From positions 62,001 to 126,000 of the forward strand of contig WION01000006.1 in the NCBI GenBank assembly GCA_015039365.1: a DNA stretch of 64,000 nucleotides, given 5' to 3'. This document shows, piece by piece, positions 37,158-46,829 of the stretch. The notes below the pieces were generated by a model that was not told the origin of the DNA, ran no database searches, and worked only from the letters and a program-made list of their open reading frames with translations. Origin of the DNA: Amanita rubescens. Lineage: Eukaryota; Basidiomycota; Agaricomycetes; Agaricales; Amanitaceae. How positions within the stretch are numbered: the first letter of the stretch is position 1; the number at the start of each line of letters is the position of its first letter. The position numbers and the translations under genes are program-made.

Positions 37158-40100
37158 CTATGACTGATGCAAATGAGATGGGGTCCGTTGCGTATTCGAA
37201 GATTGTAATGTTTTGGCAATTCTCTTGATTGTGTCCTTCTCAGCCTCCATGTGTTGCTGCATCAAGCCATCCAGCCTGCGGAGAGACTCTTGCGAGTCTT
37301 CAACTTTGGAGGGACCTTTCCCGGTCATTGACCGCGTTTCGCCAGCCGTCGCCGGCCTGCGTCGAGGCTCACTGAAATCGATCGAAGGACCACTCGGGTG
37401 TTGTTTAGAATATTTATAAAAGTCAAAGGATGAAGCGGGAGCACCGTGTCCAAGGTCACTCTTGCCGGTCTTTTGACGCGTAAAAACGGGTGGCCGCAGT
37501 GGCATATTGACGATAGGTTGTTTAGGGTCTTGGACACCGAATGGTAGAGGGGCGTGTTGATCATCCGTAGATTGTGCGGTACGAGAAAAATAAGGAGTGG
37601 AATGGTTTCCCAAGCGCATTAAAAGCGATCTAGAAGGTGGAGAAACATTGGACATGGTTCGGCTCCGTGTCGCGCTGAATATAGCAGCATGCACTACGTC
37701 ACTTTCATCAGATGAAGAATCAAGGTCATCCAGAGCATTAGGCTGAGACTGAATACTATCAAAGAATGACGTGGGTGAGGCTGGCGCTGGTGCAGAGTGG
37801 AGGGAAGCATCGACATTATCATGGCCCGGAATTTGGAAAGTATGTGGCATCGTAGAGGGATCTCCACGTCGGCCGGATATGGGAAGTGGAGGTGTCGTGG
37901 GTTCTGGAGCTACAAATTCCATCACGCTGTCCAGCGATGCTTTGGCGCTCTCAAGGGATTGAGAACCTCTTCGTACAGGCAGGGGTGGGTGCCGCAGGGA
38001 AGAGACACGCGGTGGTGGAGGAAGCGCCACATGAGCCAAAGAGGAGGAGATTCGTGGAGGCGGCGACATGGCAGAATCCCGGAGCATAGGACTATTCCGG
38101 GCCCCCGTCAATTGTTGCACGGATTGTTGCGACTCTGGGCTGGTCGGTGTTCCCGAGGGATAAGCATGAGCATTGTTCAAATCCTCTTGGAAGGCTGATG
38201 TTGTCGGTGACAAGGAGTAATGCGAATAGTCGGATAACGATGGTCTGCGCATAAAGATAGACTGGGCAGTAGACTGACGAGCAGACGCATTAGCAAATTC
38301 ATCTTCAGAATACATAGATTCCGTGATGGTGTTACGCGTCGTATTCGTATTTCCGCTTGTGTCGTTTGATCCATCCAAGTTACGACCCGAGTCGGCGAGA
38401 AGGTTGAGACCGGGCAACGGTGGTGGCGTTATGCGATTCGAGCGTAATATATCTGAATCATAAGCATCCGATAACATGGGAGACGACACAGTTCTACGCA
38501 ATGTCGGCGTCGGAGTCCTACACTCTCGTTCTGGCTGTTCTGCTTTTGCGTTGGCCGCAAGATCTGTCTGTGACTGAGAGATGAACGCAGTCAATTGCTT
38601 GCGTGGGGGTGGTGGCGTCAGAGCAGTTACAGGATCAGTAGGTGTCTCTACCCGCGCCGGCAGATAGCTCGAACGGTTTGATGGTACGCGCTGACCAGAA
38701 GACCGATGATCCGGGACAACAAGCACTGGAGATTTTGACGGTCCGGCGTTGCTGGATGTTGGATTTTCCTGTCTATTGTCACGAAAGGAATCGTCCGAAC
38801 TGTCCGGAAAGGGTTGCTCAATGATGCGCTGTTGCAGTAAGATCCTGGGGGCAGGACTTTCGGTAAGGTGGGATTCTTTCCTTTGCAGAGGTGTTGATGC
38901 TCCAAGGGCATGCGAGAAGGTGGATAGGTCGGGTGTATTATCCAACGAGTGATGTACGGCCTCCTGCAACAGCGCTTTCCTCCAATCGTCTCTCGGGTCG
39001 AAGGAGGACATACCCGGACTGCCAGGTGGTAAATGCTCTGCCAAAACAGCAGCACCAACCGACTCGCTGACACCTAAGCCATGCCATGTAGATGTCTGCA
39101 TAGGGAATGGGTAGGATGGAGAAAGCGGTGGAATGTCCACTGCATCCGTGGGGTCGATGGAATAGCTATGTCCATCTATATCGAGGTCCCGGCGGGCATG
39201 TACACGCGATTTGATTTCCTGCTCTGCCTGTTTGGCCGCTAGACTGAGGTCCTCCATCTTCTCCCTTACGACGACCACGCGACCAACCCTCTCATTGACC
39301 GCACCACCGAGAGATGGGCGTGGGATTTGGAACGATGTGCGAGGTTGCAGCAAATGTGGCGCCATGATAGAATCGCCAGTAGCTCGCAGCATAGGCAAAG
39401 ACGAGTCTACAGTTGGACTTGATGGCTTTGACTTAGACTTATTGACGCGGAAAATGTCAAAGAAGGTCGGCGTTGCTGCGCGGGTCATCTTTTTCGACGC
39501 ATCCGTAGGCGAAAGTTCGGAAAGCATAGGTTTAGAATGAGCGGGAGGGAGAAAATAGTTGTTCTTGACGAGTAGACGCAAGCGGTAGGAGACATCATCT
39601 GGGTCGAAGCCAGGAAGTTCCTCGACTTCAGGTTCGTACGACGACACTTCAAAGTGTTCGATGTCCTCCGACATAGTGCGCAGCGATGTTGGAGAATCCG
39701 GTCCAGAGGCAGATGAAATAGATAAAGGGTATACAGATGACGAAGTCCCCGACTGTTGAGTGGACACCGAATCCCGCACGTTGGCTTTGGGGGTCATGCA
39801 AGATTCGCGAAAGAAAGCCGAGGGAGGGGAACTGGAAGTAGCTACAACGTCGGGCAAGCTAGAAGCCCGTCCGGGAACCTTTACCTGGAAATGTAAGAGG
39901 TTTGAAGGCGTTGTTGGTGCATTGAGTAAACTCACTAGCTTGACGGTCATCGGTGACGGTTGTGGATCTGCCACCATAGTTACATCGAGTGCAGCACCTT
40001 CACTCGACTGCAAACTGCCAGAGGCCTTGCCATGCAAGTCCCGAAAATGCACCCTGTCTTGTTCTGGAGGCCGTAAATGTTGACCATGCGTGTCGTAGGC

Positions 40101-40271
40101 CAACTCGGAAGGGGGTGACTTGACGGGCTTGGGAACTGTTCTGGACCTTGACCTTGCTCTTATGCCGGGTCGTCGGGCGAGACTTGAGCCACTGGAGGAG
40201 CTAGCAACTGAAGAATTTGAAGGAGAACGGTATAATACATGGTCAGAAGGGACCAAAGAAGACATGCCCAC
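37158..40271 (-). CDS. Intronless Ser/Pro-rich disordered protein, 1037 residues
   Basis: Function unknown. One uninterrupted frame starts MGMSSLVPSDHVLY. Almost the whole protein is Ser/Pro/Thr-rich and predicted disordered, with many SP, TPP and basic-SxS patterns that could be kinase targets. Ordered-looking islands: DPDDVSYRLRLLVKNNYFLPPAH (about 230-250), RVGRVVVVREKMEDLSLAAKQAEQEIKSRVHARR (a coiled-coil-like helix about 330-360), and a C-terminal helix SLRRLDGLMQQHMEAEKDTIKRIAKTLQ. No signal peptide or membrane segment. The lack of introns over 3.1 kb is unusual next to neighbours with an intron every 100-200 nt. It is divergent from ERG28, with 80 bp between start codons. Long antisense ORFs over it are shadows. 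Confidence 0.8.
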   Translation of the reverse strand: MGMSSLVPSDHVLYRSPSNSSVASSSSGSSLARRPGIRARSRSRTVPKPVKSPPSELAYDTHGQHLRPPEQDRVHFRDLHGKASGSLQSSEGAALDVTMVADPQPSPMTVKLVSLLNAPTTPSNLLHFQVKVPGRASSLPDVVATSSSPPSAFFRESCMTPKANVRDSVSTQQSGTSSSVYPLSISSASGPDSPTSLRTMSEDIEHFEVSSYEPEVEELPGFDPDDVSYRLRLLVKNNYFLPPAHSKPMLSELSPTDASKKMTRAATPTFFDIFRVNKSKSKPSSPTVDSSLPMLRATGDSIMAPHLLQPRTSFQIPRPSLGGAVNERVGRVVVVREKMEDLSLAAKQAEQEIKSRVHARRDLDIDGHSYSIDPTDAVDIPPLSPSYPFPMQTSTWHGLGVSESVGAAVLAEHLPPGSPGMSSFDPRDDWRKALLQEAVHHSLDNTPDLSTFSHALGASTPLQRKESHLTESPAPRILLQQRIIEQPFPDSSDDSFRDNRQENPTSSNAGPSKSPVLVVPDHRSSGQRVPSNRSSYLPARVETPTDPVTALTPPPPRKQLTAFISQSQTDLAANAKAEQPERECRTPTPTLRRTVSSPMLSDAYDSDILRSNRITPPPLPGLNLLADSGRNLDGSNDTSGNTNTTRNTITESMYSEDEFANASARQSTAQSIFMRRPSLSDYSHYSLSPTTSAFQEDLNNAHAYPSGTPTSPESQQSVQQLTGARNSPMLRDSAMSPPPRISSSLAHVALPPPPRVSSLRHPPLPVRRGSQSLESAKASLDSVMEFVAPEPTTPPLPISGRRGDPSTMPHTFQIPGHDNVDASLHSAPAPASPTSFFDSIQSQPNALDDLDSSSDESDVVHAAIFSATRSRTMSNVSPPSRSLLMRLGNHSTPYFSRTAQSTDDQHAPLPFGVQDPKQPIVNMPLRPPVFTRQKTGKSDLGHGAPASSFDFYKYSKQHPSGPSIDFSEPRRRPATAGETRSMTGKGPSKVEDSQESLRRLDGLMQQHMEAEKDTIKRIAKTLQSSNTQRTPSHLHQS

Positions 40272-40351
40272 TGGTGCAGAAAATGTGTAAACCCACTTTC
40301 TTTCAATTATCTAAGCCTCTTACGGCATAGTTCTGCTGCTAGGTTACAACC

Positions 40352-40971
40352 ATGTTATACACCCTAGTCCATTGTCTGTTGTTCCCTTCCCACTAGCCGA
40401 TGATATACTCACCAGCTAATCCACTTAGATCTTCCCCAATCTCCCGGTTGGCTCCCACACTGGCAGCTCTTTATTGCCATCACCGCACTTTTCAACACCA
40501 TACAGAACTATACAACGCTCAAACTCACTAGAAGAGTCTACAACAACGCCTCGGGTACTTCATTTCATCTCTTCTACCACGTATATTTTCAAACTTTTGC
40601 TCCCAACAGTCACTTCGCTACAAGCCAGAACCTTCGGAACATGGACTCTCACCGCGACCATCGTGCGAGCCTATGCTGCCTACAACATCAACAACAAACC
40701 GTTCGTTTTGTATATATATGGAAAGAGCTAAATTTAAATCATTTCATCAGTATTTACGACATGGCACTGTTGACTTACTTAATTGCCTTTGGCCACTTCT
40801 TTTCTGAGTTTCTCATTTTCCGCACCATAAAATTCGGTGCAGGATTGCTTGGTCCCGCCATCGTATCCAGTACGTGCACATGCATCCATCTAGCAAAGTC
40901 GCTCACTGAACGTTTCAGCCACGACGCTGATTTGGATGATTGCGCAGTATGATTTCTACGTGAAAGCTTGA
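40352..40971 (+). CDS. ERG28: Ergosterol biosynthesis scaffold protein ERG28
   Basis: Five exons (40352-40373, 40429-40554, 40610-40700, 40751-40869, 40919-40971) sum to 136 residues. ERG28 is an ER membrane protein that tethers the C4-demethylation enzymes (Erg25, Erg26, Erg27). Seen: LPQSPGWLPHWQLFIAITALFNTIQNYTTLKLTRRVY, SLQARTFGTWTLTATIVRAYAAYNINN, YDMALLTYLIAFGHFFSEFLIFRT and TTLIWMIAQYDFYVK, about four membrane segments in the family order. The first exon is 22 nt (MLYTLVH plus one base), spliced across a 55-nt intron with a CTAAT branch site; without it an in-frame stop precedes LPQS. The start lies 80 bp from the divergent Ser-rich gene, so the two share a promoter. Confidence 0.9.
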
Positions 40972-43826
40972 GCGCTAAATACAGATATATCCATGGCCTA
41001 TCTATCTTGTAGCGTGACTTTTGACTACTATGCTCGGTTACGATCGGTTGTGGTGAGACTCCTGCTGTGATTTTTTGGAACACCAATGACCATAGAGCGA
41101 AATACGTTTCGGATAAGAGGGTCTATGTACGGGGCACAGTGATAACGGTTGAAACTTCATCCACTGGTTCACTCTAACGCCCATCGATGGCATCCTACAT
41201 TCAAGCTTATCGCAGGTGGTTCTTGAGAACATAGCTTACGCATTTAGTGCTTCGACGTCTCACTCCTGTGCGGCGCTCCAGAGACCGTGAACTCAGGTCT
41301 CCTCGTTATAAGGGTCGCCAGCCCTGTCATGAGCGTGGCAGATTGACGTGCAGGATTGGATCACTTGTATCTAACTATTGCCACACACGTTGGTTTCATC
41401 GAGAGGATGCAGTACGGCTCGAACCTTGATCACCAACACCCTGGTGCGCCCTCAATTCATTCTCTGACGAATATCAGATGCTTTGTTGCACACCTTTCAT
41501 TGGTTAATGCATCTTTAAAATTATTCACGTTGTTTAGCAGCCATGCCCATGGCGATAGCCTCCAATCCTATTTTTTGCTATCAATTGCGGAAAAGCGGGA
41601 TGTTTGGAGAGGACTCCTTCCGCCTCTGTTCCGCGCAACGTGGACGCCTTGGCAATTATGCATCATGGAACTTGTGCAGTACGCGATTTCGGCCACGGGC
41701 GAAAGGTGCGTTATGGTCTGATCCCTCGAATCTGTCGTTTATGCGAGGTGGCGCGTTAGTTGCAAAACATCGTGCACGGGCGATCCCGCCATACGAAACG
41801 GGAGTGCCAAGCTGCTTCTTCCCCACGCATATGCCGGCACACTTCTTCAGCCCCACACGGCTTATTGGGGACTCCCGAGACGAAACGGGCACTTTCCGAA
41901 GGAGTGGGGTCAACAGAGCATCAACTCCCGCTCGAAATCCAGGGCAACAAGTGATATGAAACCATCCCACTGATACGACTTTGTTCTGGATGCAACCGGC
42001 CTTACCGACACGTCACCCCACCCCCAAGTTCAAACGGTGAAATTCGCTATGTAGCGATATCATCCAGTCATATACCGCCACACATGACGTTATTTTCTTA
42101 CACCTCCGTCTAAAGGCACAACTAGCTACGTGATATACCTTCCTCAGCGTTTATCGGACACGTGAAGAAGGTGGCGAGATGGCTTTACATAGAAAACAAA
42201 AGCAGGATCTCTCCGCAGCTGACGACTTCCTTACGTGCTCTTTCCGCCTCTCTAGCTAATGCACAATTATGGCTAGTACGTACCGAATCCACGATTGTAT
42301 GCAGTTGCAAAACAAATAATAGGGAGCATGACCGCATCCGCCTAAAAAAAGTGAACGAAGGTGAGCGATTTTTTCCTTGCGGAGTTTTTCACGAGGATGT
42401 TGTATGTTACATTGTTAACCCCAACAGTCAGTGTACCGAATCCCAGAAACGATTTACAACATCATGTCACAGCTATTAATGTCTACATTACAGTAATTCG
42501 AGTCATCGGCCGAAGAATAACGCTGTAACCATGGGGTATTGTGGGCGTCAGACCCTTGTCCCAAAATGTTGAAGTACAACTTTTGCCTACTGCACTTGAC
42601 CATGCATCTATATGGCATTCGACTTGTGGAGTACATCTTACGACAATCCCAACTAAGAAATAATTGCCCAGAACCAGGTACATAGGTTAGTCACGGACCT
42701 CGGGTGCCTGCCCACACAGCAACGTGAGCGAACGTTGCTATAATTTCGTGGGAATTACTTTGGGGCATCCCCACTAACTGCAAAAAGTTCCTCTTCGGTT
42801 ACAACCCTTAGGATAACCTCAGGTTACCAAGAAGAACTAAAACAAATGCATCAATGTCGCCTTAATTTTCGCGAAAATTATCTTGATGTGTTTGTCATGT
42901 GAGTTGCCCCGGATCTACTTGACCAGTGCAGCGCATCCCGGGAAAGACGAGGAAAATATCAGGTGAACCCCTGAGACCTCACATGTTCGTTGCCAGTCAG
43001 ACTCTTCAGATAGATCAAGCGTTCTTCTGATATATTCATGACCCGTACCAGTATCGCGAGTCAAGCGATGCCAATTGAATACGGTGGCCTTATTACTTTC
43101 GTTCTCATGCTTCTGAGATCTGATATGGCGCTAAACTTGACCGATCTATGGGTTTCTATGAGCAACGTCAAATGAAACGGGTTAAGTAGTACAACCTTCG
43201 CACCGTATGATGAAACGGGGTTCGTACAAGCGCGCAAACCTGGGCGTGGCATTTGAGTTTGCGTAGTGGTCAGATCCGGGATCCGAAAATATGATCTTGG
43301 TCATGCTGTAATGCTGTAATCCCTATACGCAAGGAAAGCCGGCAACTGAACGTAAATCTCGGTTTTTTGTACGCATCGATGGCCCTGTATTCTGAAAATG
43401 TCTCGAGATGGGAACCGCATACATCCGAGCAGCGTGCAAAACAAAAACTGGGACCGTTAGACGCAGGGGCAGTCACATGTGTCAAGAGCCCCTAAGAATA
43501 TAGCTCGGGGTGTACCCGAAGAAGGATGGTTACGGAACACGGAATAGACAGAATACGAAACGGATAACCAGATTACAGCCATAAATATCGAGAAAAGGGA
43601 AGAGTGAACGAGTTAGGCAAAACGGCAGCAACGGAAGATCCGTTGGAGAGGTGAGTCAAAAATAGAAAATTCTCGGAGATGGCTGTTTGACATACGCGAA
43701 CAAGGGGTGACATTTTCGTGCGGATTATGCAAGATTATGCAGCGATCGGCTTTTTTGAATGGGAGCACTGCCGGGGCATATATAAGACCGTCGGTCCATT
43801 CGCAATCACCGCGCTGTCCTTTGCTC
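40972..43826. other. Gene-poor region of 2.9 kb
   Basis: No supportable gene. The ORFs at 41356-41970 overlap one another on opposite strands and show no domain; others are under 110 codons. A perfect 18-bp palindrome lies at 42863-42880. No long repeat was recognised by eye. The base composition is close to average, so decayed coding sequence is possible. Confidence 0.45.
42863..42880. repeat. 18-bp perfect palindrome TAATTTTCGCGAAAATTA
   Basis: The sequence equals its own reverse complement over 18 bases, centred on CGCG. It lies in gene-free sequence. It could be a dimer-binding site or chance. The core TTTCGCGAAA resembles E2F/MBF-type sites (TTTSSCGC), but there is no adjacent gene to regulate. 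Confidence 0.7.
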
Positions 43827-46201
43827 ATGTCTGTTCAAGAATTCCGCTATCCACAGGAACTTCTCTGTGCCATCTGCGCACACGTATACTATGCCAGTCT
43901 TCCTCCTTCAAAGCCCTCACTAGACCCCCTCATTGTCAATTACAATGGCATTCCGACTGGCTTGCCATCCGCCATGCCACCTGCTAACTGGCCTGAACCT
44001 ATAGCACGTCATACCTTGGCGAACCTATGTCTCACCAGTCGTTCATGGTACGCGGCGGCGAGGCCATGGCTGTGGACCAAGTACGTCACGTTGTTTCTCT
44101 TGCCTCATTCCACAGTTGACATAAGTTGATAGGTTGGAGGTCCGCCTTCCCAGAACTTGGTTAGCGCTCGTGGAGCAAATCGCGTGGAATTACGAAGAAG
44201 AGACGCTCGACATTATGATGGGAAAAACAATTAGAGCTGCCGCGGAAGTTGCGGCATCTACATTAACCGCGTGCCGGTCAGACGGAGACGCGGCTCTGCA
44301 TCTAGAAGAATGCGTGTATAACAAGTTAGAAGGTCCCGATACCTCGATTCCTGTAGATCTTCTCTCTCCCGCTGCATCACGAGATCCGAGTCCGCGACGC
44401 CTGCGGCCAAAAAGCAAAAGTCCTGCAAGATGGAAGATCCTGAGGTCAATTAATGATGCGATACAGGACGTCCTCAAGGAAAGAAACCCGATCTTATACG
44501 GTGAGTCTTGGTGTTTCAGTGCCTCCCTCTCATCCGCTAACGCATTACAGTGCCCATTCCCGATGATCCTCGGCCGGGGCGCTTCGTAAGACACCTCGAT
44601 TTTAATCATTTCCGCACCATTGGTATGCGCCGCTCCGTCGAGGAGGGTGTTAATAGTCGTTTCGTTACCGGAGAGAGAGTTGAGGCTATCCTAAAGGTAT
44701 TTTACTGCGTATTCTGAAAGGGAAATTCCTGACCATTAATTTTAGGAAATGCCCAATTTAACAGCTTTCGGTGCAACGGAATACATGGATGGTTCGTTGA
44801 CGTTGCCCGTCCTCAAGGAATTATTCCTACGTGGCGCGCCATCTCGTGGTCGCAGCCGCCCGTCTCGCGGCCGCGCCCTGCTTTCCGACTATGACATCGA
44901 GGAAGAAGAGCGCGAACGAAGGAGGGAGTGCAAAGACCTCGAAGCAGTCGATCTGACTGGTTGCGTCAGCGCCGTCTTCGTCAACGCGCTCACCGAATTC
45001 GTCAACAATCACTTGATACAAGCCGATTCCGATGCAAACTCAGACGAGGCTAGTGGAGGGAAGCAGCGCGGACAATATCGAGCTTACTTTGACGAGCCTT
45101 TCACATTCCCAGGTCTGCAGAGGCTAGGTCTTCGTGGCGTCAAGTCCATTTCACCGCGTATTCTAGGCCCCTTTGTATTGGCCTTTCCCTCATTGACGCA
45201 CCTTGATCTCTCCGGCACCCGTGTCACCTCGGATATCCTTTACGCGCTTGGTCAGTCATCAACCATGCAGCTACAGTCACTCGCGCTGGCTCGTTGCATC
45301 CGCCTAACAGGCGACAGCATCAAGGAGCTCTTGATTAACTCTTCTGTCACAATGCATTTGCAAGAGCTTAACCTTTATGGGGACATGACATACTCCTCAC
45401 CTCTGTCCGAAGATGACTTGAGGCAAATCCTTACGCATGCACCGTGCTTCCTCAGTGGCGACCTCGTGTATCTAGACTTGTCTAGCTCGCCTATGACTGA
45501 AGAGCTATTAATGGATGTTTGCCGACCGCAATTTAAATTGCGTTCGTTAGGACTCTCACACATACCGAACTTAGCATTACACGCGGTCGAAGAGTTCCTT
45601 CGATTAAAGGCACAAAATGTCGAGGTCTTGACTTTGATTGGATCAACCCCGGAGCTTGACTGTGGGTTGCGGTCTCGTGACACTCCTGCAGCAGTGCCTC
45701 GTTCGGCCGGCAAGTCGTCGATGGCACTTCATGCCCAATTAATTAGTCCGCTTTGCACCGCGCCGTTCTCGTTCAGTACGCTAGGGCATAGCCCGGCCCG
45801 TCCACCACTCACTCGACTGCGCGTCGTTGAGTTAGCACCTGTGATGCTCAACGCTCTAGGTGCCGGGGCTGGTTCTTGGCGAATAATCAAAAGCAAAGGG
45901 GGCAGAGGTTGGTATGTCGATACTGCCAGCGGATGGATTGCGCAAGAGAGAGGCTGTGAACTAAGAAGAGATCTAGAGCCTAGCCATCCATTGAGACAAG
46001 AAATGGAGCGTCTTGCCGACGCGAACGGCAATGTTAACAGTGGTGTCGGCTGGCACGCACGAAAAATGGAGGTCAGTAATAAATATATCTTATATTTGAG
46101 AGTCTTGTAGCTGACTGCGTTGTCAGATTCTCCATGGTCACGGAATGCTTGGCCGCGAAGACGGGTTATATGGTGCCGTTTCTTTCGCTTACCAAGGCTG
46201 A
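43827..46201 (+). CDS. F-box-like / leucine-rich repeat protein
   Basis: Five exons (43827-44080, 44133-44500, 44551-44696, 44746-46071, 46127-46201) sum to 722 residues. The N-terminus resembles an F-box: MSVQEFRYPQELLCAICAHV...LANLCLTSRSWYAAARPWLWTK (L-P-x-E-hydrophobic replaced by Y-P-Q-E-L, then the L-x-x-L-C-L-x-S-R-x-W block). Degenerate leucine-rich repeats follow: LDLSGTRVTSDILYALG, LQSLALARCIRLTGDSIKEL, LVYLDLSSSPMTEELL, LRSLGLSHIPNLAL. The C-terminal block GWHARKMEILHGHGMLGREDGLYGAVSFAYQG is well ordered and spans the last intron. F-box/LRR proteins select substrates for SCF ubiquitin ligases; that role is inferred. A Ser-Arg-rich insertion (GAPSRGRSRPSRGRA) and an acidic DIEEEERERRRE follow in exon 4. 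Confidence 0.78.
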
Positions 46202-46829
46202 GCAAGCCAAGAGAAAAAAAAGACTGCGGAAACATCGGCAGCTGTGCTGTTGTACATAACGGATTGCGATTTTTTTACATATATGTAGATTATTAGGATT
46301 TATAATTACGTCTTTGCTGTGCGCTCTTGGGATTACTGCGTAGAACATAGTTATTTAACAGCTTCCTGTTCTGTATTTCTGTGAATTATAAGTATATTCT
46401 GAATACAACTTGCTAGCTTAACGAGTCCGTCATTGTGGGTCAGCGTTGCAATAGCGTCAGGTACTTGACGTCGAGAACGGTGATGATGTCAGTGCATAGT
46501 TTACATAACCAGCCGGTCAACAAAAAGCGTGGGCAATTGCTAATTATACTATATAGTTTGCACAGCAATTTGGTCGCCTGTGGCGTGCTCAGCATGCCAA
46601 AGAACCAAAGTTCGCCATTTCTCACTTGACGTGTAGGCCTTGAGGCTTGAACATCATCGCGCCAAGGTAAGATCGTCATCGTGCGGGTAATGTTGTTTCC
46701 TCAAATGCCGCAGCACAGCCGTTTCTGAGTTAGGCGTTCTTGGCACTCCCACGACCACTGGTGGTTGGAGGATTTATCAACGCGTCAAATCGCTTGCGGC
46801 CTACATTTCTAAGCACTTCTCAGAACAGC
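46202..46829. other. Intergenic
   Basis: Between the F-box gene and VCX1, both on the plus strand. AT-rich to 46400; no coding or RNA feature recognised. Confidence 0.45.

Noticed and set aside
37213..40083. Multiple plus-strand ORFs over the Ser-rich gene
   Set aside because: They are shadows of the continuous 1037-codon minus-strand frame.
40374..40428. ERG28 seemingly without a start codon, or frameshifted
   Set aside because: A 22-nt first exon at 40352 and a 55-nt intron with a CTAAT branch site give a complete in-frame start.
41356..41970. Overlapping ORFs in the 41-42 kb region
   Set aside because: Three frames on two strands overlap with no domain or splice logic.
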